A DNA stretch of 15,931 nucleotides from Paramecium sonneborni. Taxonomy: Eukaryota > Ciliophora > Oligohymenophorea > Peniculida > Parameciidae. The notes under the pieces are model-generated. The model saw nothing but the letters and a program-made list of their open reading frames with translations. It searched no databases and was not told where the DNA came from. Position numbers and translations under genes: made by a program. Positions 1 through 10,089 of the stretch are shown here, in pieces; within the stretch, counting starts at the first letter, position 1, and the number at the start of each line of letters is the position of its first letter. Location of the stretch: contig CAJJDN010000016.1 of assembly GCA_905182985.1 (NCBI GenBank), positions 118,920 to 134,850 of the forward strand, given 5' to 3'.

Positions 1-156
1 TTTAAAACTCATGACATTTATATTATTTTCTAAATTATTCATACATTCATTGCATAAAAGTCTTTTATTCTTATCTAAATTTTTCTCACAAATAACCATA
101 TAAATTGGAAGTTTATGATTCAGTGAACAAACAAGATCTTCTTCTTTTTCTATCAT
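1..156 (-). CDS. N-terminus of a Cys/His-motif protein, cut by window edge
   Basis: Seen: read on the minus strand, an ATG at 154-156 opens 52 codons that run off the left edge without a stop. The protein starts MIEKEEDLVCSLNHKLPI. It holds a possible metal-binding set, Cys10, His14, Cys35 and Cys38, the last two in the pattern LLCNECM. Known: as I recall, many Paramecium WD40 proteins start with a short Cys/His segment of this kind before a helical region and the propeller. Inferred: this is the 5' end of such a gene, with the rest beyond position 1. It could be a relative of the WD40 gene at 5643-6876, which lacks a recognisable copy of this segment. Upstream (157-300) is very AT-rich, as expected for a ciliate intergenic region. 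Whether the gene is intact cannot be judged. Confidence 0.6.
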   Translation of the reverse strand, partial: MIEKEEDLVCSLNHKLPIYMVICEKNLDKNKRLLCNECMNNLENNINVMSFK

Positions 157-314
157 TTTTGATTAAATCATATTAAATAAAATATTTATTATTAATTAAA
201 TCAACTACATCAGCGCTTATATAAAAAAAAAATTAATTCTCATTTAAAATTAAATAAAAATTCAATTAAAAATTGCTCAAAGACTTTATCTGCTATAAAA
301 TTATATGTACATCA
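157..314. other. AT-rich spacer
   Basis: No coding-like frame and no recognisable signal. It separates the start of the left-edge gene from the open frame ending at 315, so it should contain the promoter of the left-edge gene, but no specific element is visible. Confidence 0.5.
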
Positions 315-833
315 TCAAATTACTATTAGAAAAAATAGATTGGATAGTTTATCGATAAGGTTTTCATCTTTTATTATTTAAATTCTCATCTTGAAATCCA
401 TAGAGGGCATCTTATTAAACTTATCTCCATTCACTACTCTATTTTCACCTCTAAATTTAACTATTCTAATAAAAAAATTTATTTTATTTAATGATAATTG
501 AAATAAAATTTTTATGTTTTTCAAATTTTTACCTGCTTTTCTTATTACTTCAACTATTTATTTGTCAATATTTGTAAATTTTTCTAGTAATTCCTATTCT
601 AAAACATATTTCTTATCATTTTTTAGTTTATTTTAAGTTTTCAAATATTATAACTATCTAATTTTGCTCCATTTTTACATTTTACTACAAAATTTTTTCT
701 TTTAATATTCAATCTTTTTATTTTATTATTCTAATTTTAAATCAGTATCTAGTTTTTTTGCAAAATTTTTATAAAACCTCTTTTTCAAAAATTTTAATAT
801 TAATATTCTAACTTATTGTTTTTTTGTGTTTTC
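315..833 (-). CDS. Unrecognised Lys-rich open frame, possibly a gene relic
   Basis: Seen: with TGA as the only stop, the minus strand is open for 173 codons, ending at TGA 315-317. The product is rich in Lys, Glu, Asn and Gln and probably helical. Its last third (about 315-470) is the most protein-like, with GENRVVNGDKFNKMPSMDF and then IIKDENLIDKL. The same frame continues upstream of a TGA at 834-836 with NLWKKWIQDKQKIVK and stays open to a further TGA at 981-983, so a longer gene may have been broken. No clear start exists; an in-frame ATG lies at 678-680. No family is recognised. Chance open frames of this length are not rare when only TGA stops, so the call rests mainly on composition. 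Confidence 0.35.
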
Positions 834-1210
834 TCACATTTTAACTATCTTTTGCTTATCCTGAATCCATTTCTTCCATAAATTTTCTCTAAATAGAGTT
901 AGTGTCGATAATTATTATAGAATTTCTGGAACATGCATTTCTTAAAGGATTTAAAAATATTCAATCCAAGCTTCAATAATTCAGATAAATTTGATGTTAT
1001 TCGCTTTTTAAATAACGATATATTGTATGTTGACCAAAAAATACTTTAATTCCTTCTGTTTCGGATTGCTCTTTTAATTTTGTTAAGTAATTATTTTTGT
1101 TAAGTTAATTATTGAAATATTTGTATTTAAATACGTGCCTCCTTTTATTTCTTTAACTGTTTTTTACTCTTAATTAATTTTATTTAACTTATTTAACCTG
1201 CTTTAATTTT
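834..1210 (-). pseudogene. Possible upstream part of the broken frame at 315-833
   Basis: Short protein-like runs occur on the minus strand in shifting frames. One is LKEQSETEGIKVFFGQHTIY near 1015-1075. Another is AWIEYFQILQEMHVPEILQ, about 910-970, in the same frame as the downstream open run but separated from it by TGA at 834-836. The first run faintly resembles a helix-turn-helix of a Tc1/IS630-type transposase, but I see no catalytic triad, so that is only a thought. It is best read as a decayed coding region of unknown origin. Confidence 0.22.
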
Positions 1211-1549
1211 TTTAGGGAATAAAAATAAATTTTGGGCTTGAGTTTTTTAATGATGAAAATTAAATAAATGAAAAGGGATAAATCAAAATAAATGAATGAA
1301 TTTAGAGAATTAATAATAAGAAAAAATATCAAGTATTGTTTAGATGATATTAAGATAAGACAATAAAAACTAGTTTAAGCAACTTTAGTTTGATTTAGTT
1401 ATAGTTACTATATTCATTTATTGGATGTTTAGATTGTATAATAATAAATACCATTAACTATTCCTTCAGATTATTTAACTCTATAATTATTTAATTGTTC
1501 TTATTTTTACAATAGTATCTTCAAATATAATAAGGAGGGAATCATTAAA
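1211..1549. other. AT-rich spacer
   Basis: Mostly A/T with scattered TTAAT runs. No convincing coding frame on either strand. A purine-rich AAGGAGGGAA at 1532-1541 looks like a bacterial ribosome-binding site but has no such meaning in a ciliate. Confidence 0.5.
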
Positions 1550-2026
1550 ATGAAATACAATACTAATAACTAAGCAAATCAATCGGTATCTGTATAGTAT
1601 ATTTGTATAATTTAGTTTCAATCTAGCAAGAATTAAGTATTAATATTATATATAATAAAATTAGAAAGGATTTATGAAACTTAATAACTTAATAAATATC
1701 AAAATCGCCAATAGAATCGATACACAAAAATGAAAATATGTAAGAATAATTAACTCTCAATCAAAGCATTATTTGCTATGAATAAATAATTTTTGTTTCT
1801 TCCTTATTTTAATAATAATCCATTCAATATACAATAGCATAGGTACTTTTCCATCTGTTTTTTCATTAAACAAAAATCAATTACCTTGAGTAAATGTTCC
1901 TTTTTAACTTTGATAAAAATTACATTAAAAATAAAATCTTTTAAAAAGATGAATTATAACCTAAATCTTCAAATCTTCCAAATCTAGTTTTATCAAAGAG
2001 TTTTCTTCATAAATTAATAATTATGA
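1550..2026 (+). CDS. Doubtful plus-strand ORF of 158 codons
   Basis: Seen: in the ciliate code, ATG at 1550 opens a frame that ends at TGA 2024-2026. It begins MKYNTNNQANQSVSVQ and is rich in Gln, Asn, Lys and Ile. A 30-nt GTA...TAG stretch early in the frame (about 1586-1615) would also fit an intron; removing it keeps the frame. No domain or family is recognised. The composition is close to that of random AT-rich DNA read with one stop codon, so this may be chance. Confidence 0.22.
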
Positions 2027-2735
2027 TTTTACTTTTACTACTAAAGATTTTAAAGAAGCATAATACATTAAATTATTTTGATTAAAATAAAATACATTTT
2101 TTAGTTTTTATTTTAAAAAAAAAAATAATATATTTTATGATTTTCATTAAGAAATTAAATAAATATGATTAATATTTACGAATGTTTTGTGTAGAAAAAA
2201 AATTGATTTAATTATTTTACTTAAGAAAAAATTCATAATAAAATTCATAATAAAATTCCTTAAGAATATAATCCATTATATGATATCCATTAAAAAAGGA
2301 TTTTCTTAATAAAATATTGATTCTACTTTTGAATTTTTTAAGAAAAAAATAAAATTATTTTGTTATTCTAAAAAAAGAGATATTATTAATTTTCTTTAAC
2401 AATACATATCTAATTATTTCCATTAAGAAACATAATACAGATATATGATTCCTTATTTTACAATAATTATGCTTACATTTTATTACTATTAAGAAAATAA
2501 CTACAATTATCTTAAATATATTTTTAGATAAAAGATAATTCTTTTCCAAAGATAAAATAATTGATATTAATTTAACTAAATTTATAGCTAATAATAAACA
2601 ATTCAAAAGTCAAATTGTTCTTAAACGACTAAGAGTGTTTTATATGAGTTAAATGCGTTCTTAATTATTGATATCATATTTAATTTTTTCAGTTTTGATC
2701 TAAGGGAGTAGAATTATAATAAATAAAAACTTAGA
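2027..2735. other. Very AT-rich spacer with small repeats
   Basis: No credible gene. A 12-bp unit ATTCATAATAAA is repeated in tandem at about 2232-2256. Variants of CATTAAGAAA recur between 2140 and 2500 without regular spacing. A minus-strand standard-code frame at 2355-2606 is low-complexity Ile/Leu/Asn and reads as chance. Confidence 0.45.
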
Positions 2736-2739
2736 ATTT

Positions 2740-2930
2740 ACATTAGGTTCTATTTGAAATAAATTAAATTGATATCTTCATCTTTTATGGAAAATTTTCC
2801 TTCTTTCCGTTTTTTTTAAATTGCTGGGCAATTTGATCGCTTCAATTAAATCTCATTTAGGATTCATCTTTAAACGAATCTTGTCTCTCTATCTAACCCC
2901 ATATGATTTTTCTTATTTACTCAATTATGT
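2740..2930 (-). pseudogene. Short coding-like relic, unrecognised
   Basis: Seen: base composition becomes more balanced than its surroundings, and a minus-strand frame reads IERQDSFKDESQMRFN, a TGA, then SDQIAQQLKKTERRKIFHKR before another TGA. The pattern of basic residues after a DES-like turn is loosely like an importin-alpha IBB helix, but too short to claim. Two in-frame TGA codons and no start suggest a decayed exon rather than a working gene. Confidence 0.3.
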
Positions 2931-3615
2931 AATTAACAAATTTATTTTTATATAGTACAAAAAATATAATATAATTTTGTTGATCAATCACATTAAGATT
3001 AAAATAAAACTATTTTTTCAAAGGGATTCAAAAATTAAATAAAATAAAAATTATTCCATAATCTTATCTTCTATCTTAAATTATGTAATAACAAAATCCT
3101 CAAATGTCAAAATAATAGTTTTCTATGATTTTTAAAACAATATTTTTTTTAGCATGAAATGAGAGATTGGATTATTTTTTAACTTAAAATTATTAATCTT
3201 AATTGCCTTCTTTATATTTTGTTGGCTATATACATATCTACAGCTTACACTGTCTTCCTAAAAGTTTTTGTTTTTTAAGAAACCTTTTTTGTTTACAACT
3301 TTCAACTTCAATTTTAATTATATTCCTTACAAATTAAATGAGAGGATTAGTAAAAAATTGATTTACATATATAACTTTGTATGTTCTTATTCTGAATATC
3401 TGAACAATTATAAATTATATAGAATATTCTTGAGATTCGTTTAAGTTAAAAAGTTTGAAAAAATTAGTTAAAAAAATAGATAATAATAAAAATATTTTAA
3501 ACTAGACAATAGAAAAAATTAATAATATAAATTGATAATATTTAATTGAAATTACACTGTAATTATATTTCATAACTTTGATAATTAATTTTGTGTATAA
3601 GTCTTATTTTGAGCA
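2931..3615. other. AT-rich spacer
   Basis: No frame with convincing protein composition on either strand, and no repeat or RNA gene recognised. Confidence 0.45.
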
Positions 3616-3621
3616 ATGCAA

Positions 3622-4119
3622 TCATTTGATTTATTATAATATTAAAGATGGATTAATTATGAAATTTAAAAAAACCATAGCAATATTCAGACATCTAAAA
3701 AGTGGCTAAGACTACATTGTTACTACCAATTAAGTTATTTGATATGTAGAAAGAGAAATACAATACATAAGCATTTTTATATTTTCTTTCCATAATCCTT
3801 AGTTAATCTTTTTAATACCAAAATATAAAACTTGATCCAGTTTCGAAGCTTATTGATGAAACTAAAAATTCATCTATATTTTAAAACTTTTTTCCTGATT
3901 GATTCTAAGCATTAAATTATCAGATTTTTACCCAAGTTTAATCTCTAAAAGAATTTATTTATTTATCTTAATTTTATTTATCATTCTGTTATCTAAATCT
4001 TTAAGAATTACTTTGGGTAATAATAAATATATATTCATTCAATTCTTTAAATCTTTAATCATAGGATTACTGAAAAAATTATCAATGAAGTCCATCCAAC
4101 TTTTCGTCTCTATCTATTA
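3622..4119 (-). pseudogene. Unrecognised coding-like frame; strand ambiguous with a plus ORF at 3616-4308
   Basis: Seen: two long ciliate-code frames overlap here. The minus frame runs from 4119 to TGA 3622-3624 with one internal TGA at 4039-4041, immediately followed by ATG. It contains SWMDFIDNFFSNPMIKDLKN before that TGA and VILKDLDNRMINKIK after it, a charged, soluble-type composition usual for ciliate proteins. The plus frame, ATG 3616 to TGA 4306-4308, has 230 codons without interruption and starts MQSFDLLQYQRWINYEIQKN, but is Phe/Leu/Ile-rich as expected for the antisense of a Lys-rich gene. I favour a minus-strand relic; the uninterrupted plus ORF remains possible. No family is recognised on either strand. 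Confidence 0.32.
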
Positions 4120-4308
4120 TCAACATATGATACACCTCCATAAAAATTTGAATAAACTAATTTAAATATGAACTCTTTACTTGAATTCTCTTTTTTTCCT
4201 ACTGTCTCATTGCTTTTTAATAATTCTATCTGTAAGTAAAAAATCGATCGCCAAAATATTTAAATTCCTAAAAAAAAATAAAAAAAGATTATTTATAAAA
4301 TAATATGA

Positions 4309-4889
4309 TTAAAACAGAGTAAATTTTTATAATTCTTGAATGATAATTGACTATCTTAATTGATTAATTTAAAATGTTGTGAATACTTAAAATTTGAGAT
4401 TATGATGGAAATGACTAACTATTAAACTTTTCATCTCTTTTGAATTTATCCACATTCAAAAGTTTAGATTCACGAATATTTATGAAAACTAATTATCAAC
4501 TATCAAATGGTTCAATTTGAAGTTACTTATTTAGGAACAATCAATAACTTCTTGATTAATCAATTACAAATCTATTATATTTAAGAATAAATACAAATCT
4601 TTTAGAAATTTTTAACATTTTATAATTAGTTAAAACAACCAATTAATTTAAAAATATGAATAATAATAAAAGTTTGATGTAAATGATTTATTATTAATAT
4701 TATGAAAGAAAATATAAAACTCAAACTTAACTTTATCACAATTATTTATAATCCACCATGAAAATTAAGAAAAGAAGAAAGATTAAATATTCTTTCAGAG
4801 GTCTTGATTAAAAAAAATAAATTTTCGCTTCTTCAAAATTAATTTTAATGTCAAATAGAAAAATTTTTGTAAAAATGAAATAATTTCGA
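4309..4889. other. AT-rich spacer
   Basis: No coding-like frame, repeat array or RNA gene that I can support. Confidence 0.45.
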
Positions 4890-5215
4890 ATTTTGTTTAA
4901 CCATACCAAATTAATGTGAGGGTGTTGAACTTTATACCAAACACTCAAACTTTTCCAATATCAAGCACGTTGAGGTGAACGTTATAAATCTGTTTATGGA
5001 TTATCCTTAATATCTAGTTTTTCCTCTTTATCAGTTTTAATAATACCTCATAGATTAGATTTAAGTGATGCTCTAAAAAAAATTTATTTCAGATCGTAGG
5101 GATCTCTACACAGTAAACTTATACAAAAACTTTACCCCAATTCAAGCAGCTCTAAACCTAAATTTTAGCCTAAACTCTTCATTTCCCAGGATTTCCATTA
5201 TTTCTTTCTTAAATT
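4890..5215 (-). pseudogene. Broken coding relic, unrecognised
   Basis: Seen: composition is less AT-rich than the flanks. Protein-like minus-strand runs lie next to each other in two frames: EFKKEIMEILGNEEFRLKFR (about 5150-5215), then LELLELGQSFCISLLCRDPY (about 5090-5155), followed in the same frame by KTDKEEKLDIKDNP and YWKSLSVWYKVQHPHINLVW. In-frame TGA codons and a frame change interrupt it and no start or canonical intron repairs it. It looks like a gene that has lost its function. I cannot name the family. Confidence 0.35.
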
Positions 5216-5642
5216 CTTAATTTTGAGAATAATTTAACTAATTAATAAGCAAAACCTCTTTAATTGATTAAAATTGCAAATAAGTTAATTAGAGTCAAGC
5301 AAAATATTAAGAAAAAAAAAAATTTCTACTCTTATTAATCTCAAATATAGAATCCCAATTTAATTTATTTATTTTCAATTATTACATAATTCTTACTAAA
5401 TTATAGACTTTAATTAAGTTGCAAGAAGATCAATACAATATAAGCTTCAGAAAAAATACTTCTCATAATTTGGAATTCTAGAAAAAGGAAATGAAGATCA
5501 TCTTAATAGATTTAGGTGTATAATGATATATAGTTTCATAATAATTTATCCTTAAAAGGAATTTGTATTAAGAATATAACATTTCAATTTAATATTAACT
5601 ATAAAATTAACTTAATAATGCCTTTATATTTGAATAATAACC
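5216..5642. other. 3' spacer of the WD40 gene
   Basis: AT-rich, with no coding-like frame. It follows the TGA of the WD40 gene and should hold its transcript end, but no terminator or poly(A) signal is distinctive in such AT-rich DNA. Confidence 0.45.
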
Positions 5643-6876
5643 TCATTTTTCCAACTTAATACCCCATAATCTAATAGTGTTGTCTCTACTCCCAGATGCC
5701 AATGTAGTACCATCAGGAGAGAAGCAGAGTGAGTAGACAAAATGAGTATGACCATCCAATCTGATTATTTATTACCCTGTCTTAACATCCCATAAACGTA
5801 TTGAATGATCTACACTACCAGATGCTAATAGAGTACCATCAGGAGAGAATTATACTGAGTAGACTTCCAAAGTATGACCATTCAATTTAAATTTTTAGTC
5901 TTCTTTCTTAAGATCCCATAAAAGGATAGAATTATCCCAACTACCAGATGCTAATGTCGTACAATCAGGAGAGAAGCATACTGAGGAAACTTTAGATGTA
6001 TGACCATAAAATTAGACCTTTTATTAACCTGTTTTGACATCCCATAAAATGATAGAGTTATCTGCACTGCCAGATGCCAATATATTACCATCAGGAGAGA
6101 AGCACACCGACAAAACCCAATTATTATGGCCATCGAATTTGGCTTTTTATTATCCTGTTTAAACATCCCATAAACGGAAGGACTTATCTTCACAACCAGA
6201 AGATGCTAATGTAGTACCATCAGGAGAAAAGCATACTGACCAGATATCCTCGTGATAACTATCAAATTTGGCTTTTTATTATCCTGTTTTAACATCCCAT
6301 AAGCGGATAGTGTGATCTACACTACCTGATGCTAATGCACTTCCATCAGGAGAGAAACATACTGAGTAAACTAAATTAGAATGACCTTCTAATATGGCTT
6401 TTTATTATCCAGTCTTAACATTCCATAAACGAATAGAGTTATCCATACTTCCTGAGGCCAATGTAGTACTATCAGGAGAGAAGCATACCGTTAAGACTTC
6501 ATCGCCGTGACCTTCCAGTTTAATTAATTCATGAATTTTCAAATTATTCCATTTAAACTCACTTTCTTTTTAATTAGATTGAATCCTAAAATAAGAATTC
6601 AACTTCTTACTTAATTAATGACTTAATCTTTTTTATTCCTTCATCTGACTTTTTGATAAAAGCTTTAATTACTTTATCCAACCAATTTTTTGTATTATGC
6701 ATCTCTATCAAATATGTATTCTCTTCAACATTTTACTCTTCAATCCAATCATATATTTAATTGATTGATTCTGATAAATTATCCCAAATTTTCTTCAGCA
6801 TAGTTTTGGTTTCAGAGAGCATGGATTTAAAAGCCATTCTCTATTTAGATAATTCATATAAGTGGTTGAGTTACAT
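5643..6876 (-). CDS. Seven-repeat WD40 protein with one 25-nt intron
   Basis: Role: WD40 propellers are protein-interaction scaffolds; the partner here is unknown. Seen: after splicing, 403 codons end at TGA 5643-5645. Residues from about 120 to the end form seven repeats of about 42 residues, each with a core like [20 protein letters not shown] followed by [10 protein letters not shown]. The two Q are written TAA TAA, direct evidence for the ciliate code. Seven repeats make a complete propeller. Repeat 3 has one extra residue (SSGCED), and repeat 5 ends in DLKKEDQ instead of DVKTGQQ. The N-terminal 120 residues are helical ([29 protein letters not shown]). The ATG at 6874-6876 was chosen as a plausible start; the frame is open to 7065, where another ATG follows a TGA, and a further ATG is at 6835-6837. 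The short Cys/His N-terminus seen at 1-156 is absent, so the gene may be a short paralogue or N-truncated. Confidence 0.85.
6586..6610 (-). other. 25-nt intron in the WD40 gene
   Basis: The minus strand reads GTAAGAAGTT at the 5' end and CTTATTTTAG at the 3' end. Its length is 25 nt, typical of Paramecium. Removing it joins codons for SLIK to [14 protein letters not shown] and brings the helical N-terminus into the frame of the WD40 repeats. Without removal the upstream frame meets a TGA. Confidence 0.85.
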
Positions 6877-7085
6877 TAAATAATTTTAATATTAAATTTC
6901 TATTACTATGATTTTAAATTATATATCCAAAAAAGTCTCTTTTGTTTTAATGGTAAGAAAAAAAACACTGGGACCTTTTGAGTTTTATAGTAATTGAAGT
7001 AAAATAGGTAAATTTGCATTTGAATACATTTTGCATTGTTTTGTTCTCATAGAATATAGAATCATTCATATTTTCAAAATTTGCT
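6877..7085 (-). other. Upstream region of the WD40 gene
   Basis: The WD40 frame stays open here to 7065 and includes KETFLDIQFKIIVIEIQYQN. The gene may begin at ATG 7063-7065, adding 63 residues. Alternatively, a 34-nt GTA...TAG stretch just upstream of 6838 could join a different upstream frame containing FENMNDSIFYENKTMQNVFK. The sequence alone does not settle which is right. Confidence 0.35.
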
Positions 7086-7808
7086 TCATTAATTCTTTCG
7101 ATTTTTATAAAGTTCCTTAAAATATAATATATTCTAATTAGTCACTTTAAATATCAATATAATTTAAAAAAATTTATTCTCTCTTTTTTTATACGAGATA
7201 TAAATGTATGTGATTTATCCATCTGGAGGATAAGCATTGATTGAGCCCATTTAATGATATTATATGGTCTTTCTCCTGGTATGCAATTAAATTCTTATTA
7301 AAACCTATTTCAGACAATCTTTTCTACTCTATTACTAATAGACTTAAAATTCTAAAACTTGATTTTATAAATGTTATTAATGTTTTAATTACCAAAAAAA
7401 ATTTGCCGTATATTTCTTCTCGATCTTTGATATATTACATTGTTATATTTGATTCTAAGAATAATATTTATTTTTCCATAAAAGTTTTTCCCTCATTATT
7501 TTTTATGATTTCTTTAATTCGATTTCCCAATTATTGATAGGTAAAGAGTCTAAAATTTTCTTTATATTTTTCTTAATTATCCTACCAATATTTTTCTTTC
7601 CTTGATGTCCATTTATTTGATTTTCCCTTAAATCCAATGATTTAAATCTAATTTATATTTCATTCATATTAGTAATCTTATTTTATTTTATTCTCCTTCC
7701 GTACCAAGTTGATGCATAATGATCGGTTACGAAATACCATGAATCTGTTCTAGTCATTGAAAGCATATATTTTGTAAAATCTACCCATATGAAAAGAGGT
7801 AACATTTA
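7086..7808 (-). pseudogene. Decayed large ORF, downstream frame (C)
   Basis: Seen: a 241-codon ciliate-code frame ends at TGA 7086-7088, with an ATG at 7803-7805. It holds FIWVDFTKYMLSMTRTDSWY, VTDHYASTWYGRRIK and KNIKKILDSLPINNWEIELK. It follows frame B after a one-base frame change and a TGA, which suggests one gene broken into pieces rather than separate genes. Its last part (about 7240-7440) is more protein-like in another frame (FKSISNRVEKIV, NCIPGERPYNIIKWAQSM), so it has at least one more frameshift. The segment DFTK followed in another frame by AFND could be taken for reverse transcriptase motif A, but the other motifs were not found. Confidence 0.4.
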
Positions 7809-7815
7809 TCATTTA

Positions 7816-8442
7816 TCATCGATAACTAGCTCTTTTATATACAAATTCTTCAAATTTATAAGTATTCATTAATGTGTCCCTAAACTATTGGTATGTTGCT
7901 TAGGTTTATTCATAATATAGAATGCCATATTATAATAAATTCTTTAATCCAGATTAATGCTCTGCAAAACCTTTTCTTGTGACTCCTAGGATTTCTTCAT
8001 CATTTTATTCACCTCTTGATGCTTCAACAATTATATCGTTTGCCCGTGAAATCTTCCAATTTTTTTATTTTTTTTCTTATGTTATATTTTATTTATTATC
8101 TTTATTGGTTTCTCTTTCTTCAGATCTTTGTTTTTCTTTATTTTATTCTGATTTATCTCTTAGTGTAATTTTCAATTTTTATTGATATTTCATTTGTTAT
8201 TATACATTTAATTCATTATTCAATTATTATTCTTATATTTTATAATTACACTTCTTTATTTATATTCTAATTTTGGTTTTGGTTATCTTCAATATATTAT
8301 ATAATTTCCTTCCATGCACTATTTGATCTTGAATTTATTTAATCAATCTATTATTTTTCATCTTATTTTTTGTTAATTTCTTATTTTCCTTCTTTAGATT
8401 TTCTATTTCTATTAGAGAATTTTCTTCTACATTTTCAATCAT
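7816..8442 (-). pseudogene. Decayed large ORF, middle frame (B), coiled-coil-like
   Basis: Seen: ATG 8440-8442 to TGA 7816-7818 gives 208 codons in the ciliate code. The first half is a charged, Gln-rich, probably coiled-coil stretch (EENSLIEIENLKKENKKLTK; LKITLRDKSEQNKEKQRSEE). The second half is more globular: NWKISRANDIIVEASRGEQ, EILGVTRKGFAEHQSGLK, TLMNTYKFEEFVYKRASYR. It overlaps the end of frame A by 8 nt in a different frame and is followed within 12 nt by frame C. The arrangement fits either a decayed single gene or compactly packed ORFs of a mobile element. No family is recognised. Confidence 0.42.
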
Positions 8443-9300
8443 TAAACCCTATTATTAATTTTCCTTTAACATTTGGTTAATCCTTTCTTTGCCTTCCTAT
8501 TTTATATTTTATGTAGATTATTTTCTTTTTCCAACTCTTAAATTGATTTGAAATATTTTTTATAATTTTATCTTAATGATACAAAATTTACTCTTTCTTA
8601 TGGGGTAGGTTATAGTAATCTCCCAACATTGTATACATCTGCTTTTTTTAGCATATTATCTTGTAGGGTATTAACTTTCCTTCTCTAAGTTCTACTAATA
8701 TATGATGTGTAAGCCCTTCTCCTGTATCCAGTATGATGGGTTCTTAGGCTGGAAATTTCATATCTTCGTCCATATGTATTATTATTCTTCCTTTTATTAT
8801 ATCTTATAATATTTATGGGAGATTAATTTTTTGTTTTTGAATTTATTATATTTCTGATATATTCTGATTAGGTTTTAAATCTTTTTAATTACATCTTTTA
8901 AAAAAGTCATCCCATCCTTTTGCGTCCTTCGGAAATTAAATAGTAAATCTACATTGAATGGATATCTTAACTTAGTGTATTTATACCATTAATAGTTTAT
9001 TCTGATACTCATTCCTTTTTTCTTGGCAGATATTTTCAATCATATTTATTATTCTTTTTTCATTATTTCTTTATTTTGTAAAAGCTCTTCTTATTTGATT
9101 TGCTATTAATTCTTCTTTTCTTTCATCATCCCAATTTTTATGTCTTTCCTCTAAAAAATAAAATTAAATTGCTTTCTCTTAGCGTAGTACTTCTGTTATG
9201 GCATACTCAATCTGTTCGGATTAGATAACAGATATAAAGGTTCTTATGTCTTTTCGGGAGTGAGATTTCTATTATTTTGATTATACTAGTAAATAATATG
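8435..9300 (-). pseudogene. Decayed large ORF, upstream frame (A)
   Basis: Seen: the minus strand is open in the ciliate code from at least 9300 to TGA 8435-8437 (about 288 codons), an unusually long run even with one stop codon. Protein-like parts in order are EYAITEVLRQEKAIQFYFLE, HKNWDDERKEELIANQIRRA, FPKDAKGWDDFFKRCNQKDL, FPAQEPIILDTGEGLTHHIL and YTMLGDYYNLPHKKEQ. No in-frame ATG marks a clear start, and above about 9260 the frame looks non-coding. The LDTG within PIILDTGEG recalls an aspartic protease active site of retroelements, but the flanking residues and neighbours do not confirm it. Function unknown; the coding nature is quite likely. Confidence 0.45.
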
Positions 9301-9840
9301 GGAATTAACAAAGAATTAAAGAAGATTTTACAAGTTTAAATGGATAAATGAAATGAGAAAATAAAAAAATACTTCATATTATTCAGGTTGGTAAGCGAAA
9401 AAAGAAGCATTTCTTCTTAAAACTTTACTAATAATAATATAATAGATAGATTAAATCTAAAATTATTATCAAATTGAACTATCGACATATTAAGTCAAAA
9501 GATCTTATTTTTAGTTTAGCTGTACTCAATATAAAAATTATATCCAAAAATTTTAATAATAAGCCATCTTTAGGAATCTATTGATAGGTTGCATGTGATA
9601 AAATGCATGAGGATAAGAAATTATTAAATTAAACAATTAATGTATTTTATTAGGATTGTAAAATTGAATAAAATTCATATGAAAATGATTTTTGAAATTT
9701 AGATAAATTTTCTAAAATATTTAAGCTTGTTAACTTTGAACTCCAAATAGCATAATAAAGATTTCGTAATTTGGATGTGGAGATTATTAGAAACAATATT
9801 TTTAAAACAATATCAATTTCATCATGAATATGAATTTTTT
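9301..9840. other. AT-rich spacer
   Basis: No convincing gene. It lies between the decayed ORF region and the kinase relic. A plus-strand frame is open over 9720-9990 but shows no recognisable motif. Confidence 0.4.
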
Positions 9841-9991
9841 TTCACCTAATTTTTGAATTCTTCAAGAATCATTATTTTCATATGTTCAAGCTAATTTTTC
9901 ATCATTTTTCAAATAGCTTTTTCCCTAATTTCTTTAAAATAAGATCTTTACCAAGTATTCACCATAATCAATTAAGAAATAAATTGATTAT

Positions 9992-10072
9992 TCAAATCCT
10001 TTAGCTATTGATTTATTTGATAAAATGCTTGTGATTAACCCTCATAAAAGAATCACTGCTTAAGAAGTATCA
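9992..10072 (+). pseudogene. Protein kinase C-lobe end (subdomain XI), inverted relative to the rest
   Basis: Seen: the plus strand reads SNPLAIDLFDKMLVINPHKR followed by ITAQEVS. Known: this matches the segment of MAP-kinase-like Ser/Thr kinases ending in the conserved Arg of subdomain XI (NPLAIDLLDKML...P..RIT). Weaker homology may extend leftward to about 9900, with FKQLFPQFLQNK. Inferred: it was once continuous with the kinase pieces on the minus strand at 10090-10710 and was turned round by an inversion with a breakpoint near 10075. No start, stop or regulatory feature belongs to it. Confidence 0.7.
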
Positions 10073-10089
10073 TAAACCATTGTATTTTT

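Noticed and set aside
834..1080. Tc1/IS630-type transposase fragment
   Set aside because: A helix-turn-helix-like run alone is not enough; no DDE/DDD catalytic residues or terminal inverted repeats were seen.
1532..1552. Shine-Dalgarno-like AAGGAGG before an ATG
   Set aside because: The window is ciliate nuclear DNA, where such a site has no role.
2355..2606. Minus ORF of 83 codons
   Set aside because: Low-complexity Ile/Leu/Asn composition in very AT-rich DNA with no sign of coding.
5951..6193. Standard-code minus ORF of 80 codons inside the WD40 gene
   Set aside because: It is an out-of-frame shadow of the WD40 repeats; its repeated look comes from the repeats themselves.
7740..7830. DFTK...AFND as reverse transcriptase motif A of a LINE element
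   Set aside because: The two halves lie in different frames, and I found no YxDD motif or finger motif at the right distance and order.
7241..8185. Standard-code plus ORFs at 7241-7537 and 7979-8185
   Set aside because: They are Phe/Ser/Ile-rich antisense of the minus-strand coding-like frames.
8700..8760. Aspartic protease of a retroelement (LDTG)
   Set aside because: Four residues without the hydrophobic flanks and second motif of the family are not convincing.
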